A DNA stretch of 58,484 bases from Staphylococcus simulans (lineage in GTDB: Bacteria > Bacillota > Bacilli > Staphylococcales > Staphylococcaceae), in the NCBI RefSeq assembly GCF_003043455.1, contig NZ_PZGG01000009.1, positions 1-58,484 of the forward strand, in the 5' to 3' direction. Under the pieces are notes generated by a model. That model had not been told where the DNA came from, ran no database searches, and saw only the letters and a program-made list of their open reading frames with translations. This document shows positions 35,122 to 44,152 of this stretch, piece after piece (the stretch's first letter is position 1; every line of letters begins with the position of its first letter). The position numbers and the translations under genes were made by a program.

Positions 35122-35161
35122 AAGCACCGTTACACGTTGAGATGTGAAGCGGTGCTTTTAT
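35122..35161 (+). terminator. terminator after marR
   Basis: AAGCACCG (35122-35129) pairs with CGGTGCTT (35150-35157), with an inner dyad in the loop. TTTA follows. Confidence 0.7.
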
Positions 35162-35254
35162 TTATGCTCTATGAATAGTCAATGTGGGGAGGCGGGTATA
35201 GAAGGATAACATTATTTCAATATAAACGTTATAAGTATGAAGGAGTTGGAAAGT

Positions 35255-36268
35255 ATGTCAGATACAATGAAAGCGATGGCAGTACAAAAGTACGGGAAAC
35301 AACCTGTTGAAATGATTGAATTACCTGTACCAGAGCCTGGTCCTGAAGAGGTCTTAGTGCGTGTGAAAGCTGCTAGTGTGAATCCGGTAGATTTTAAAAC
35401 ACGTGATGGTGATTTAAAGGCAGTGGTTAAACATAAGTTTCCGCTAGTACTCGGTAATGATTTAGCGGGCGTTGTTGAGAAAGTAGGGCAAGACGTTAAA
35501 AACTTTAAAGTCGGAGATAAGGTATACGGCCGACCTGGTAAAAATAATATCGGTACGTTTGCGCAGTATTTTGCGATTAACCAATATGATATTGCGCTGA
35601 TGCCGAAGAACTTAGATTTTGTGGAAGCAGCGAGTATTCCTTTAGTCGGGTTAACGAGCTATCAAGCTTTTCACGAAATCATGCATCTTAAAGAAGGAGA
35701 TAAAGTGTTGGTTGAAGCGGGCTCAGGCGGTATTGGCACCTTTGCGATTCAATTAGGTCGTGTCATGGGCTTGCATGTCGCAACGACTGTCAGTGAAAAA
35801 GGTGAGGCATTAGTTCGATCACTCGGCGCAGACGAGATTATTAACTATAAACAACAAAATTTCTGGGATGTCTTATCTAACTATGACGGTGTCTTTGATA
35901 CGTTAGGCGGTAAGAACTTAGAAAAAGCCTTTACGATTTTAAAACCAGGCGGATCAATCGCGTCACTAGTTGGACCGCCGACTATGAAATTCGCAGATGC
36001 ATGGCATTTAAATTTAGCAAAACGTGCAGGCATTTGGTATTTATCTCGTCAGGTGCGTAAACTTGCGAAAGCACATCATGTTTATTATGAATTCTTCTTA
36101 ATGCATCCAAGTGATGCGCAGTTACGTACGATTACCAATCTAATTGAAGAAGGCGAAATCAAACCGGTGATTGATAAGGTCTATCCTTTCCATGACACAC
36201 AACGCGCACTCGATTATTCAGAAGAAGGCCATGCGAAAGGTAAGATTGTGATTAAAGTAGAAGATTAA
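35255..36268 (+). CDS. zinc-independent NADP-dependent quinone oxidoreductase (MDR family)
   Basis: A 337-residue medium-chain dehydrogenase/reductase has a GroES-like N-terminal domain (VRVKAASVNPVDFKTRDG...FPLVLGNDLAGVVEKVG) and a Rossmann domain with VLVEAGSGGIGTFAIQLGR. The catalytic zinc Cys/His set is absent, placing it among quinone oxidoreductases. The ATG 9 nt after AAGGAG (35255) is used, because an upstream in-frame ATG overlaps that site. It is monocistronic. Confidence 0.87.
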   Translation: MSDTMKAMAVQKYGKQPVEMIELPVPEPGPEEVLVRVKAASVNPVDFKTRDGDLKAVVKHKFPLVLGNDLAGVVEKVGQDVKNFKVGDKVYGRPGKNNIGTFAQYFAINQYDIALMPKNLDFVEAASIPLVGLTSYQAFHEIMHLKEGDKVLVEAGSGGIGTFAIQLGRVMGLHVATTVSEKGEALVRSLGADEIINYKQQNFWDVLSNYDGVFDTLGGKNLEKAFTILKPGGSIASLVGPPTMKFADAWHLNLAKRAGIWYLSRQVRKLAKAHHVYYEFFLMHPSDAQLRTITNLIEEGEIKPVIDKVYPFHDTQRALDYSEEGHAKGKIVIKVED

Positions 36269-36294
36269 TCATAGTAGAACACTATTAAAATAAT

Positions 36295-36324
36295 AAAAGG
36301 AGCGCCGCAATAGGTGCTCCTTTT
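36295..36324 (+). terminator. terminator after the quinone oxidoreductase gene
   Basis: AAAAGGAGCGCC (36295-36306) pairs with GGTGCTCCTTTT (36313-36324) with one wobble pair. Confidence 0.85.
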
Positions 36325-36363
36325 ACGTACATATATAAAATCAATTGAATTAGACATAGTTAA

Positions 36364-37212
36364 CTACATTAATAATAAACCGATAATAATCGCAATACTT
36401 GCGGTTCCATTATTTAAAGCATGGACCATGTAACTGTCCCAAAGATTGCGACGACGCTGATAAGCAAGATAGAAACAAGCGCCCATGCCCATATAAAGTA
36501 AGAAACCTACGATGTTGGTACTGGCATGGTTGATTGAAAAGATAGCTGAAGAAATCAGCATCGGCAACCAGAATGAGAATCTAGAGAAAATCGTTTCTTT
36601 GAAAATACCTCTGAAAGTGATTTCTTCTAAAAAGGGTCCGACAAAAGTCAGATGGAACACGAATAATGCTAATGCGATAACAATCATCGGATTCGTGAAG
36701 TCCTGTAAATGTTGAACTTGTTATAACAGTAACTCATCATTTTCTGAACCTTGTTCACCAAATACAACTGCCATTACCACTACACATAGTGCAGTCCAAA
36801 TGCGTGTTGCGATGAAATAAAGAATATTCCATGCGATATCTACAAAGCCGAGGGGTTTTAAACTTTCATAACCCTTTTTACGGTAATACCAGACAAGCAG
36901 CCAGATGACGAGAGCTGACCAAATGATATAGCCAACAATAATACCTGTGAATGCGAGTGGATTACCGTGAGGCTTCATAGCGACAAAGCCGATTAAAAAC
37001 ATAGCAACGAGCGTTGGTGTCGTACATAGAAACATAAAAACAATCCATAAGATAATGTTGAGCCAACGTCTGCCTTTCGGACGTATGTTGTCGGGGTGCG
37101 ATCGTTTTGAATTTTTACCTTTTGGTTCATGTGTTTCATCGGGTGTTATGTAATGTTCAGGGGCAGATGATTCATCGGTGTAGTAAATATAATCGTCATT
37201 TTGTTTAGACAT
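36364..37212 (-). pseudogene. CPBP (Abi) intramembrane protease gene with an in-frame stop
   Basis: Two adjacent frames are one gene. The first part (36721-37212) gives a charged N-terminus and three helices and stops at a TAA (36723-36721). Reading continues in the same frame through 11 codons (QVQHLQDFTNP) into the catalytic part: FLEEITFRGIF (the EExxxR motif), ISSAIFSINHA and MVHALNNGTAS. Together they make about 282 residues, normal for CPBP proteases. A single C-to-T change from CAA would create this TAA. The catalytic half has no convincing ribosome site of its own. The family includes bacteriocin-immunity and prenyl-CAAX-type proteases. Confidence 0.85.
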
Positions 37213-37337
37213 GATGTGACTCCTCTCTTTATTTTAGAGTTCATAATTTCAGTCTATCATACGTTATTAAAAGACAGTGCATTATATCGTAAGTGATGTT
37301 ATTTCATTCCTAATTGTTAAGTGCGTCATATTGCATG

Positions 37338-37366
37338 TTGACAGTGAGAATGAATATCACTTATCA
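37338..37366 (+). promoter_or_regulatory. promoter with Fur/PerR-like box upstream of mqo
   Basis: TTGACA (37338-37343), 17 nt and TTATCA (37361-37366). Inside the spacer TGAGAAT-G-AATATCA (37345-37359) matches the 7-1-7 Fur-family consensus TGATAAT-N-ATTATCA at 12 of 14 positions. It lies about 160 nt before the mqo ATG. The other 300 bases of this intergenic stretch show nothing further. Confidence 0.45.
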
Positions 37367-37523
37367 TAAAAGTGTAACAAGTTACGCTTATTCGTTTTAG
37401 GCAAATAATTCATAAACATAATGTTTTAGTTTTTGTTTGAGATAGTTTAAGATAAATAAGTAAATCTTTACGTCTTAAGTCATCAGATGACCGGACATTT
37501 AATTTGAGGAAGGTGGTTAAGAA

Positions 37524-39011
37524 ATGAGTCAAGCAGAATCAAAAAACGTTATTTTGATTGGTGCAGGGGTATTAAGCACCACTTTTGGTTCATTTTTAAA
37601 AGAAATTCAACCTGACTGGAACATCAAGTTATTTGAACGCTTAGATGGTCCTGGGTTGGAAAGTTCTTATGATACAAGTAATGCTGGCACTGGGCATGCA
37701 GCATTATGTGAGTTGAACTATACGGTTGAACAGCCAGATGGTTCAATTGATGTGGAAAAAGCGAAAGAAATTAATGAGCAATTTGAGATTTCAAAACAGT
37801 TCTGGTCACATTTAGTGAAAACAAATGCGATTGAAAACCCACGTGAATTCATCACGCCATTACCACACATCAGTTTCGTTCAAGGTATTAAAAACGTTCA
37901 ATTCTTGAAGAAACGTTATGAAGCGTTGAAAAATTTACCGATGTTCTCTGACATTGAGTATACTGAAGATCGTGACAAACTTGCGCAATGGATACCTTTA
38001 ATGATGGAAGGCCGTTCTCCACACTTAGCGATTGCGGCAAGCAAAATCGATAAAGGGACTGACGTTAACTTCGGTGAGTTAACACGTAAATTAGCTTCAA
38101 ACCTAGAAACACATGACAATGCAGAACTTTTCTATCGTCATGAAGTAGTTGGATTCCAACAACGTGCAGATAAGAAATGGGAAGTAGAAGTACGTAACTT
38201 AGATACTGACAATGTTGAAACACATGTAGCAGACTATATCTTTATCGGTGCTGGTGGTGCCGCAATCCCATTACTTCAAAAAACACGTATTGAAGAAAGT
38301 AAAAACTTAGGCGGTTTCCCAATCAGTGGTGCGTTCTTAGTATGTAATAAACCGGAAATCGTACAACAACACGATGCGAAAGTTTACGGTAAAGAGCCGC
38401 CAGGCACACCACCAATGACGGTACCACATTTAGACCGTCGTTATGTACGTGGAAAAGAAAGTCTATTATTCGGACCATTCGCAGCAATTGGACCTAAATT
38501 CTTGAAACACGGTTCAAACTTAGACTTATTCCGTTCATTGAATCGTGATAACTTATTAACAATGGCAGCAGCTGGTGTTAAAAACTTATCACTTGTTAAA
38601 TATTCAATCCAACAAATGTTGATGAAAAAAGAAGACCGTATGAAAGAATTACGTCGTTTCGTACCAGATGCGAAAGACGAAGATTGGGATTTACACATTG
38701 CTGGTAAACGTGTTCAAGTGATTAAAGATACACAAGAACATGGTCGCGGCTTTATCCAATTCGGTACAGAAGTCGTTCACTCTAAAGACCACACTGTAGT
38801 CGCAATGTTAGGTGAATCACCAGGAGCTTCAACTTCAGTATCTGTTGCGTTAGAAATCATTGAACAAAACTTCCCTGACTACCTAGAACAATGGTCAGGC
38901 AAATTAAAAGAAATGATTCCTTCTTATGGAGAATCATTAATTGATGATACGAAGTTATTAAACAAAGTACGTAAAGCATCAGCGGATACTTTGAAATTAA
39001 ATGAAAAATAA
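37524..39011 (+). CDS. mqo: malate:quinone oxidoreductase (Mqo/Lqo family)
   Basis: This 495-residue FAD-dependent membrane-associated dehydrogenase passes electrons to menaquinone. It has the dinucleotide motif VILIGAGVLSTTFGSFL, then NAGTGHAALCELNYT, NPREFITPLPHISFV, KVYGKEPPGTPPMTVPHLD and the C-terminal LLGESPGASTSVSVAL. S. aureus has two paralogues, Mqo1 for malate and Mqo2/Lqo for lactate, and I cannot separate them from motifs. Proximity to an MbcS-like gene is reminiscent of the S. aureus Lqo region. GAGGAAGGTGG precedes the ATG. It is monocistronic. Confidence 0.9.
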   Translation: MSQAESKNVILIGAGVLSTTFGSFLKEIQPDWNIKLFERLDGPGLESSYDTSNAGTGHAALCELNYTVEQPDGSIDVEKAKEINEQFEISKQFWSHLVKTNAIENPREFITPLPHISFVQGIKNVQFLKKRYEALKNLPMFSDIEYTEDRDKLAQWIPLMMEGRSPHLAIAASKIDKGTDVNFGELTRKLASNLETHDNAELFYRHEVVGFQQRADKKWEVEVRNLDTDNVETHVADYIFIGAGGAAIPLLQKTRIEESKNLGGFPISGAFLVCNKPEIVQQHDAKVYGKEPPGTPPMTVPHLDRRYVRGKESLLFGPFAAIGPKFLKHGSNLDLFRSLNRDNLLTMAAAGVKNLSLVKYSIQQMLMKKEDRMKELRRFVPDAKDEDWDLHIAGKRVQVIKDTQEHGRGFIQFGTEVVHSKDHTVVAMLGESPGASTSVSVALEIIEQNFPDYLEQWSGKLKEMIPSYGESLIDDTKLLNKVRKASADTLKLNEK

Positions 39012-39027
39012 GTAATCAACTTAATTC

Positions 39028-39066
39028 AGCAGTACTTCCTTGTAGTAGGGGAGTGCTGCTTTTTTT
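39028..39066 (+). terminator. terminator after mqo
   Basis: AGCAGTACT (39028-39036) pairs with AGTGCTGCT (39052-39060), followed by seven Ts. Confidence 0.85.
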
Positions 39067-39202
39067 ATTCAATCATTGATTTCGTATAAGTAGAAAAAGA
39101 CAGTCATGTCAGACTGAGGTTTGTCTGATGTAAGAAAGAGGGATGTCTAAAAATGCTGATATTATAGGGGATAGGGAGTATACGATTATAGTAAAAAAAC
39201 AC

Positions 39203-39245
39203 AAGAAAACCATGATTCACGAGTGAAATGAATCATGGTTTTCTT
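39203..39245 (-). terminator. terminator of the HyuA-fragment gene
   Basis: AAGAAAACCATGATTCA (39203-39219) pairs perfectly over 17 bp with TGAATCATGGTTTTCTT (39229-39245). A run of Ts follows on the minus strand. Confidence 0.88.
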
Positions 39246-39316
39246 ACCCTATCCATACATTTCAATTGATTAATACTCTAATAGAGTAAAGTCAATGAGC
39301 ATACTGAATTGCTTTT

Positions 39317-39745
39317 TTATGTGTTTATTGGATTATGTGTTCGTTGATCATAATCTTCAGTGGAATAGGTGACAGAGAAATCGGGATGGTATTTTTTAAT
39401 ATAGTAAGCCATTGCACGTTCGTGATCATTGTTTTGACAGCTATGCAAGAGTGAGATAACAATTGCTTGTACACCTTCTACTTTAAAGTCTTGTAAAATA
39501 TTTTCTACTTCATCAAAATCAAGGCCGCTAATGATTTCACCTTTTTGATTCATACGTTCTGACACTTCTCTTCTTAAGTGTTGTGCTACAGAAGAAATGG
39601 GCTGTTTGTTTTCTGTGTTAAGTAATTCGCATGCATCTTCGTTCGTGAGTTCTGAGACATCTAGACATCCTTGGGTGGTAATTAAACCTATTTTGACACC
39701 TTGCTTTTCTGTTGAAACCTCATCAATATCATTGGCTGTGTGCAT
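39317..39745 (-). CDS. free-standing fragment of hydantoinase/oxoprolinase HyuA N-terminal domain
   Basis: This 142-residue protein matches only the second half of the HyuA N-terminal domain: QGVKIGLITTQGCLDVSEL, LRREVSERMNQKGEII, LDFDEVENILQDFKVEGVQAIVISLLHSCQNNDHE. The first 60-odd residues with the nucleotide loop and everything after the domain are missing. It is nevertheless well equipped: an AAAGGAGAATATCATC ribosome site before the ATG and a strong terminator after it. It is either a decayed remnant or a domain kept for a new use. Enzyme activity is unlikely. Confidence 0.75.
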   Translation of the reverse strand: MHTANDIDEVSTEKQGVKIGLITTQGCLDVSELTNEDACELLNTENKQPISSVAQHLRREVSERMNQKGEIISGLDFDEVENILQDFKVEGVQAIVISLLHSCQNNDHERAMAYYIKKYHPDFSVTYSTEDYDQRTHNPINT

Positions 39746-39994
39746 GATGATATTCTCCTTTCAATTTTGAAGTTAAAATATTTAGGTGTTGCATCACTAA
39801 ACATTGTAATACTAAATATGCATAAATGTAACTATGATGCAGTTACAATGTGAGTGTAATTCGGTTATATATTACCACAATATATGATATTCTCAATTTG
39901 AATTCTGAATATTACAATTTCTTTAAAAGTGTGAATGCTTGAAGTGATGGTATTTTAGAAGGGGCAAATGGATTATATTAGAGTTTGATTACAA

Positions 39995-40031
39995 TTGGAA
40001 AACGCTGTCAAACGAAAAATTTTTGAAAATT
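39995..40031 (+). promoter_or_regulatory. adjacent cre-like and CodY-like sites upstream of putP
   Basis: TGGAAAACGCTGTCA (39996-40010) resembles a CcpA site with one mismatch. AAATTTTTGAAAATT (40017-40031) matches the CodY consensus AATTTTCWGAAAATT at 13 of 15. They lie over 550 bases before putP, in a gene-free stretch (39746-40580). Confidence 0.45.
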
Positions 40032-40240
40032 TTTTCGGATTTCGCTGTAACCGTTGGTATTTAAGTGACGAACGCGGATAAAAAAATCTCTAAAATGGGC
40101 GAGAAAGTGGCTTTTTTGCCGACTTAAATTTGCGTAAAAATATCATTGTGTTAAGCTAAGAAACATCTTTGCTAAAAAGTTAAAAGCAATTTTTTGCAAG
40201 GGATAAAGGATTTCAGGTTAATATTTTGATTAACTCAAAT

Positions 40241-40265
40241 GTTCTTAATCTAAAAAGTAGGGTAT
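40241..40265 (+). promoter_or_regulatory. possible SigB promoter for a candidate sRNA
   Basis: GTTC (40241-40244), a 15-nt spacer and GGGTAT (40260-40265) fit the staphylococcal sigma-B pattern with one mismatch. Transcription would start near 40271. Confidence 0.4.
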
Positions 40266-40270
40266 ATGAA

Positions 40271-40380
40271 AATATCTTAGTTAAAAAAGCGGCATAAATA
40301 CTATTTGATACAACGTTACATAAACAAAGGCATTTGCTTACGAAACTTGGGAGAATTGTTTTAGCTGCTTTTTTAAATAG
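40271..40380 (+). ncRNA. candidate small RNA closed by a 13-bp stem
   Basis: TTAAAAAAGCGGC (40281-40293) pairs over 13 bp, with one G-T pair, with GCTGCTTTTTTAA (40364-40376). This closes a roughly 70-nt loop and ends in a T run. With the upstream SigB-like box it makes a plausible RNA of about 105 nt. No open frame explains the conservation of this stem. It may instead be part of a long putP leader. Confidence 0.4.
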
Positions 40381-40401
40381 ATTAAGTACTTCATTAGGGG
40401 T

Positions 40402-40421
40402 AAGTATGTGGGGACATACTT
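40402..40421 (+). other. perfect 8-bp hairpin in the putP upstream region
   Basis: AAGTATGT (40402-40409) pairs with ACATACTT (40414-40421) around GGGG. TT follows but no longer T run. It may be a weak terminator or a leader structure. Confidence 0.4.
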
Positions 40422-40482
40422 TTAGAAGTTGTGCGCAATGAGTTAATTAAAATAAGATTTCAGGGTGAATGGGGAGTTATTC

Positions 40483-40507
40483 AAAGTCACTTTGACTTTG
40501 TGACTTT
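40483..40507. promoter_or_regulatory. inverted repeat about 100 bp before putP
   Basis: AAAGTCAC (40483-40490) and GTGACTTT (40500-40507) are perfect inverted repeats around TTTGACTTT. The position suits an operator near the putP promoter. Confidence 0.45.
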
Positions 40508-40596
40508 ATGTTAGATTCTGAACCTTGTCATTGCTATGCCTAAGAACGATCCGTACATTTTATTCCAAATAATTTGAAAGGATGTTTATTTTAGAC

Positions 40597-42141
40597 ATGT
40601 TTACTTTAGGAGCAACACTGAGACAACAGGTACACCCAGACTGGCAAACCTATATCATGATTGGGTTGTATTTCTTAATCTTATTAGTCATCGGCTATTA
40701 TGGTTATAAGAAAGCAACAGGTAATGTCAGTGAATACATGCTAGGTGGCCGTAGCATTGGACCATACGTTACAGCATTATCTGCAGGGGCATCCGACATG
40801 AGTGGTTGGATGATTATGGGGCTGCCCGGTGAGGTCTATACAACTGGACTTTCAGCTGCGTGGCTTGCGATTGGTTTAACACTTGGTGCATATATCAACT
40901 ACTTCGTCGTAGCACCAAGATTACGTGTATACACAGAACAAGCTGGCGATGCCATTACGTTGCCAGACTTCTTCAAGAATCGTCTTGCTGACCATTCTAA
41001 CTTGATTAAAATTATTTCAGGGGGCATTATCGTCGTCTTCTTTACCCTTTACACACATGCGGGTATGGTATCAGGCGGTAAACTCTTCGACAGTGCATTC
41101 GGATTAGATTATCGTTTAGGATTAATCTTAATTTCAGTTATCGTTATCGCGTATACATTCTTTGGTGGTTATTTAGCAGTATCACTGACTGACTTCTTCC
41201 AAGGTGTAATTATGCTGATTGCGATGATTATGGTTCCGATTGTCGCTTTACTTAAATTAAATGGATTAGATACATTCCAAACGGTGACAGATTTAAAACC
41301 GACAAACTTAGATTTATTCAAAGGAACAACAATTGTCGGAATTATCTCATTCTTTGCATGGGGATTAGGTTACTTCGGTCAACCACATATCATCGTGCGT
41401 TTCATGAGTATTAAAACTGTGAAACAATTAAGAACAGCACGTCGTTTTGGTATCGGTTGGATGGCTGTCAGCTTAATTGGTGCAGTATTTGTGGGCTTAA
41501 TCGGTATCGCATTTATTCAAGATAAAGGCGTTGAATTAAAAGACCCAGAAACTCTATTTATTTTAATGAGTCAAATCTTATTCCACCCATTAGTCGGCGG
41601 TTTCTTACTTGCTGCAATCTTGGCTGCGATTATGAGTACTATTTCTTCTCAATTGCTTGTAACATCAAGTTCATTGACTGAAGACTTCTACAAATTAATC
41701 CGTGGTGAAGAAGCTGCGAGAAAACGTCAAAAAGAATTCTTATTAGTAGGTCGTTTATCAGTATTAGTTGTTGCGATTATTTCAATCGCCATTGCTTGGT
41801 CACCAAACGACACGATTTTAAACTTAGTAGGTAACGCATGGGCAGGTTTCGGTGCCACATTCGGTCCGCTTGTTGTCATGTCACTTTACTGGAAAGGTTT
41901 AAGTCGTACAGGTGCTATCAGTGGTATGATCGCTGGTGCAGTTGTCGTAATTCTATGGATTGTCTTTGCAAAACCATTAGGTGAAACAAACGACTTCTTC
42001 AACTTATATGAAATCATTCCTGGTGTCATTGCCAGTGTGTTAGTCACTATTATCGTTTCTAAATTCACGAAGAAACCAGACATAGATGTTTCAGGTGATA
42101 TTGACCGAGTTAAAGCAGTAGTTAAAAAAGAAATGAGCTAA
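40597..42141 (+). CDS. putP: high-affinity sodium/proline symporter
   Basis: A protein of about 514 residues matches S. aureus PutP throughout: [62 protein letters not shown] and [26 protein letters not shown]. It has thirteen helices and imports proline with Na+. The ATG at 40597 gives the same N-terminus as S. aureus PutP. A frame start at 40582 overlaps the AAAGGATG ribosome site, and the spacing to 40597 is long, so the start is not settled. No putA-like gene is adjacent. Confidence 0.92.
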   Translation: MFTLGATLRQQVHPDWQTYIMIGLYFLILLVIGYYGYKKATGNVSEYMLGGRSIGPYVTALSAGASDMSGWMIMGLPGEVYTTGLSAAWLAIGLTLGAYINYFVVAPRLRVYTEQAGDAITLPDFFKNRLADHSNLIKIISGGIIVVFFTLYTHAGMVSGGKLFDSAFGLDYRLGLILISVIVIAYTFFGGYLAVSLTDFFQGVIMLIAMIMVPIVALLKLNGLDTFQTVTDLKPTNLDLFKGTTIVGIISFFAWGLGYFGQPHIIVRFMSIKTVKQLRTARRFGIGWMAVSLIGAVFVGLIGIAFIQDKGVELKDPETLFILMSQILFHPLVGGFLLAAILAAIMSTISSQLLVTSSSLTEDFYKLIRGEEAARKRQKEFLLVGRLSVLVVAIISIAIAWSPNDTILNLVGNAWAGFGATFGPLVVMSLYWKGLSRTGAISGMIAGAVVVILWIVFAKPLGETNDFFNLYEIIPGVIASVLVTIIVSKFTKKPDIDVSGDIDRVKAVVKKEMS

Positions 42142-42206
42142 GTTTTTGTAAATGCTAAGCAAAAATATGGGATGAATATAAACAATTTAATGATAGAGAG
42201 ATAGAG

Positions 42207-42251
42207 AAGCCTCTGAAGTGGCATACAAGTCACTTCAGAGGCTTTGTTTTT
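42207..42251 (+). terminator. terminator after putP
   Basis: AAGCCTCTGAAGTG (42207-42220) pairs perfectly with CACTTCAGAGGCTT (42231-42244), followed by a T-rich tail. Confidence 0.9.
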
Positions 42252-42322
42252 TTATACTTTCATAACCCAGGAAATAATAAAGGTATGATTGATACTTTCC
42301 TTGAGCAATTCAATATGAAAAT

Positions 42323-42344
42323 ATCCCCGCCGGATGGCAGGGAT
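42323..42344 (-). terminator. terminator of the acyl-CoA synthetase gene
   Basis: ATCCCCGCC (42323-42331) pairs with GGCAGGGAT (42336-42344). ATTTTC follows on the minus strand. Confidence 0.7.
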
Positions 42345-42360
42345 GTGTAAGGTATTGCGT

Positions 42361-43944
42361 TTATTTTTTGTTGTATTTCTCGATTTCTGCATCACGTAAT
42401 TCAACACGACGGATTTTACCTGAATTTGTTTTTGGTAATTCTTCAACAAATTCAATCGCACGTGGATATTTATAAGGTGCGACATCGTATTTAACATAGT
42501 TTTGAAGTTCTTTAACTAGCTCATCGCTTGCTTCATAACCATCTTGTAAGATAATGAAAGCTTTAACGATATTACCACGTAATTCATGTGGACTTGCGAC
42601 CACTGCACATTCTTTAACAGCAGGGTGTTTCGTTAATGAGTCTTCTACTTCGAATGGCCCGATTGTGTAACCAGAACTGATAATGATATCGTCTTTACGG
42701 CCTTCGAACCAGAAGTAGCCGTCTTCATCCACTTTAGCTAAATCGCCTGTCATGAAGTAGTTGCCGACAACACGTTCTTGTGTACGTTCAGGCTCTTTGA
42801 AGTAACCTTTGAACAATGCAGGTAAATCGACCGGAACAGCGATATTGCCGACTTCTCCGATTTCAGCTAAGTTACCTTCATCGTCAATAATAGTGACTTC
42901 ACTGCCAGGAATGGCTTTACCCATTGAGCCTGGTTTGCCTGCAACATCTTTTAACAGTCCGATTAATAATGTACTTTCAGTTTGGCCATAGCCGTCACGT
43001 ACAGTGATATCGAAAGTATCTTGGAATTTCTCTACAACTTCTTGGTTTAACGGTTCTCCGGCTGATACAGCATCATGAAGATGAGACAGATCATAATTGC
43101 CTAAATCTTGTAGCTTGGCCATGATACGATACTCAGTCGGCGTACAGCAAAGCACATTGATTTTGTATTTTTCGAGTAATTCTAAATAAACTGTACCGTT
43201 GAAACGACCATTAAAGACAAAGGCTGTTGCGCCGGATGTCATTGTAGATAGGAATGGACTCCATACCCATTTTTGCCAACCAGGTGCTGCAGTGGCCCAT
43301 ACGATGTCACCTTCATTGATATTCAACCAATGTTTCGGTGCCATCTGCATATGTGCGTAACCCCAGCCATGTGAGTGTACAACTGCTTTAGGGTTGCCAG
43401 TTGTTCCTGATGTATAAGGTAAGAAAGCGACATCATCACGTTTTGTCGGTGTAATTTCTAGTTCTTCACTCATTTCTTTTTTGCCTTCTTCGACATTAAT
43501 CCAATCTTCTTTAGTATCTCCAATAATGAATTTTGTTAAGTCATCATATTCTTTTACGCCTTCAAATTCATCTGCCCCTGACGCAATAGATAAGACTGCA
43601 TCGACTTCACCGTGTGTAATACGGTACTGCAAGTCTTTCGTTCTTAACATTTCAGATGCTGGGATTAAAGCGACACCTAATTTTAATGCCGCAATATAGA
43701 CTTCATAAGTTTCAATACTGCGTTCCATTTTAATGAGTAATGTATCGCCTTTACGCAAACCATGTTGTTTAAATAAATTACCAATGCGATTTGCACTGCG
43801 AATTAATTCGTCATAAGTTACTTCTGTTGTTCCACCTGCATTATCTTCAAAGATGATCGCAACTTTTGATTTATCTTTTGCGTACTTCTCGATCTCAGAG
43901 ACGATATTGAAATCCTCAGGTGCCACTAAATGGGGTTTATTCAT
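42361..43944 (-). CDS. mbcS: acyl-CoA synthetase, MbcS/AcsM-like (short or branched-chain acids)
   Basis: A protein of about 527 residues in the ANL superfamily: P-loop YTSGTTGNPKAVVHSHG, motif DGYGQTE, YFMTGDLAKVDEDGYFWFEGRKDDIIISSGYTIGPFEVE and the catalytic Lys in PKTNSGKIRR. It forms acyl-AMP and then acyl-CoA. In S. aureus a similar gene near mqo2 encodes methylbutyryl-CoA synthetase, which feeds exogenous branched-chain acids into fatty-acid synthesis; equivalence here is inferred. I start at the ATG after AGGAGGAGTAAAAAA; the longer frame has no site. A cre-like element lies upstream. Confidence 0.83.
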   Translation of the reverse strand: MNKPHLVAPEDFNIVSEIEKYAKDKSKVAIIFEDNAGGTTEVTYDELIRSANRIGNLFKQHGLRKGDTLLIKMERSIETYEVYIAALKLGVALIPASEMLRTKDLQYRITHGEVDAVLSIASGADEFEGVKEYDDLTKFIIGDTKEDWINVEEGKKEMSEELEITPTKRDDVAFLPYTSGTTGNPKAVVHSHGWGYAHMQMAPKHWLNINEGDIVWATAAPGWQKWVWSPFLSTMTSGATAFVFNGRFNGTVYLELLEKYKINVLCCTPTEYRIMAKLQDLGNYDLSHLHDAVSAGEPLNQEVVEKFQDTFDITVRDGYGQTESTLLIGLLKDVAGKPGSMGKAIPGSEVTIIDDEGNLAEIGEVGNIAVPVDLPALFKGYFKEPERTQERVVGNYFMTGDLAKVDEDGYFWFEGRKDDIIISSGYTIGPFEVEDSLTKHPAVKECAVVASPHELRGNIVKAFIILQDGYEASDELVKELQNYVKYDVAPYKYPRAIEFVEELPKTNSGKIRRVELRDAEIEKYNKK

Positions 43945-44060
43945 TTTTTTACTCCTCCTAACACTAAAAGCACGTTCTGTTATTTTATTTTGAAAATAGA
44001 ATACCACTCCATTCTATCAATCCTCAACTTATAAGATAAGTGAAGCGGTTTAAATTATTT

Positions 44061-44076
44061 AGGAAAACGTTTTCTT
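44061..44076. promoter_or_regulatory. cre-like site between divergent mbcS and esterase genes
   Basis: AGGAAAACGTTTTCTT is a nearly perfect palindrome close to the CcpA consensus. It lies 117 nt from the mbcS start and 77 nt from the esterase start and could control both. Confidence 0.55.
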
Positions 44077-44152
44077 TTTAAATATAAATCTACTTAAAGC
44101 ATAGAAATGCTTGTTATAATGAAACTGAATCATAATATAGAAAGCAGGTATC

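Noticed and set aside
42252-42497. 81-codon minus frame at the end of mbcS
   Set aside because: It overlaps the conserved C-terminus of the acyl-CoA synthetase in another frame and runs over its terminator.
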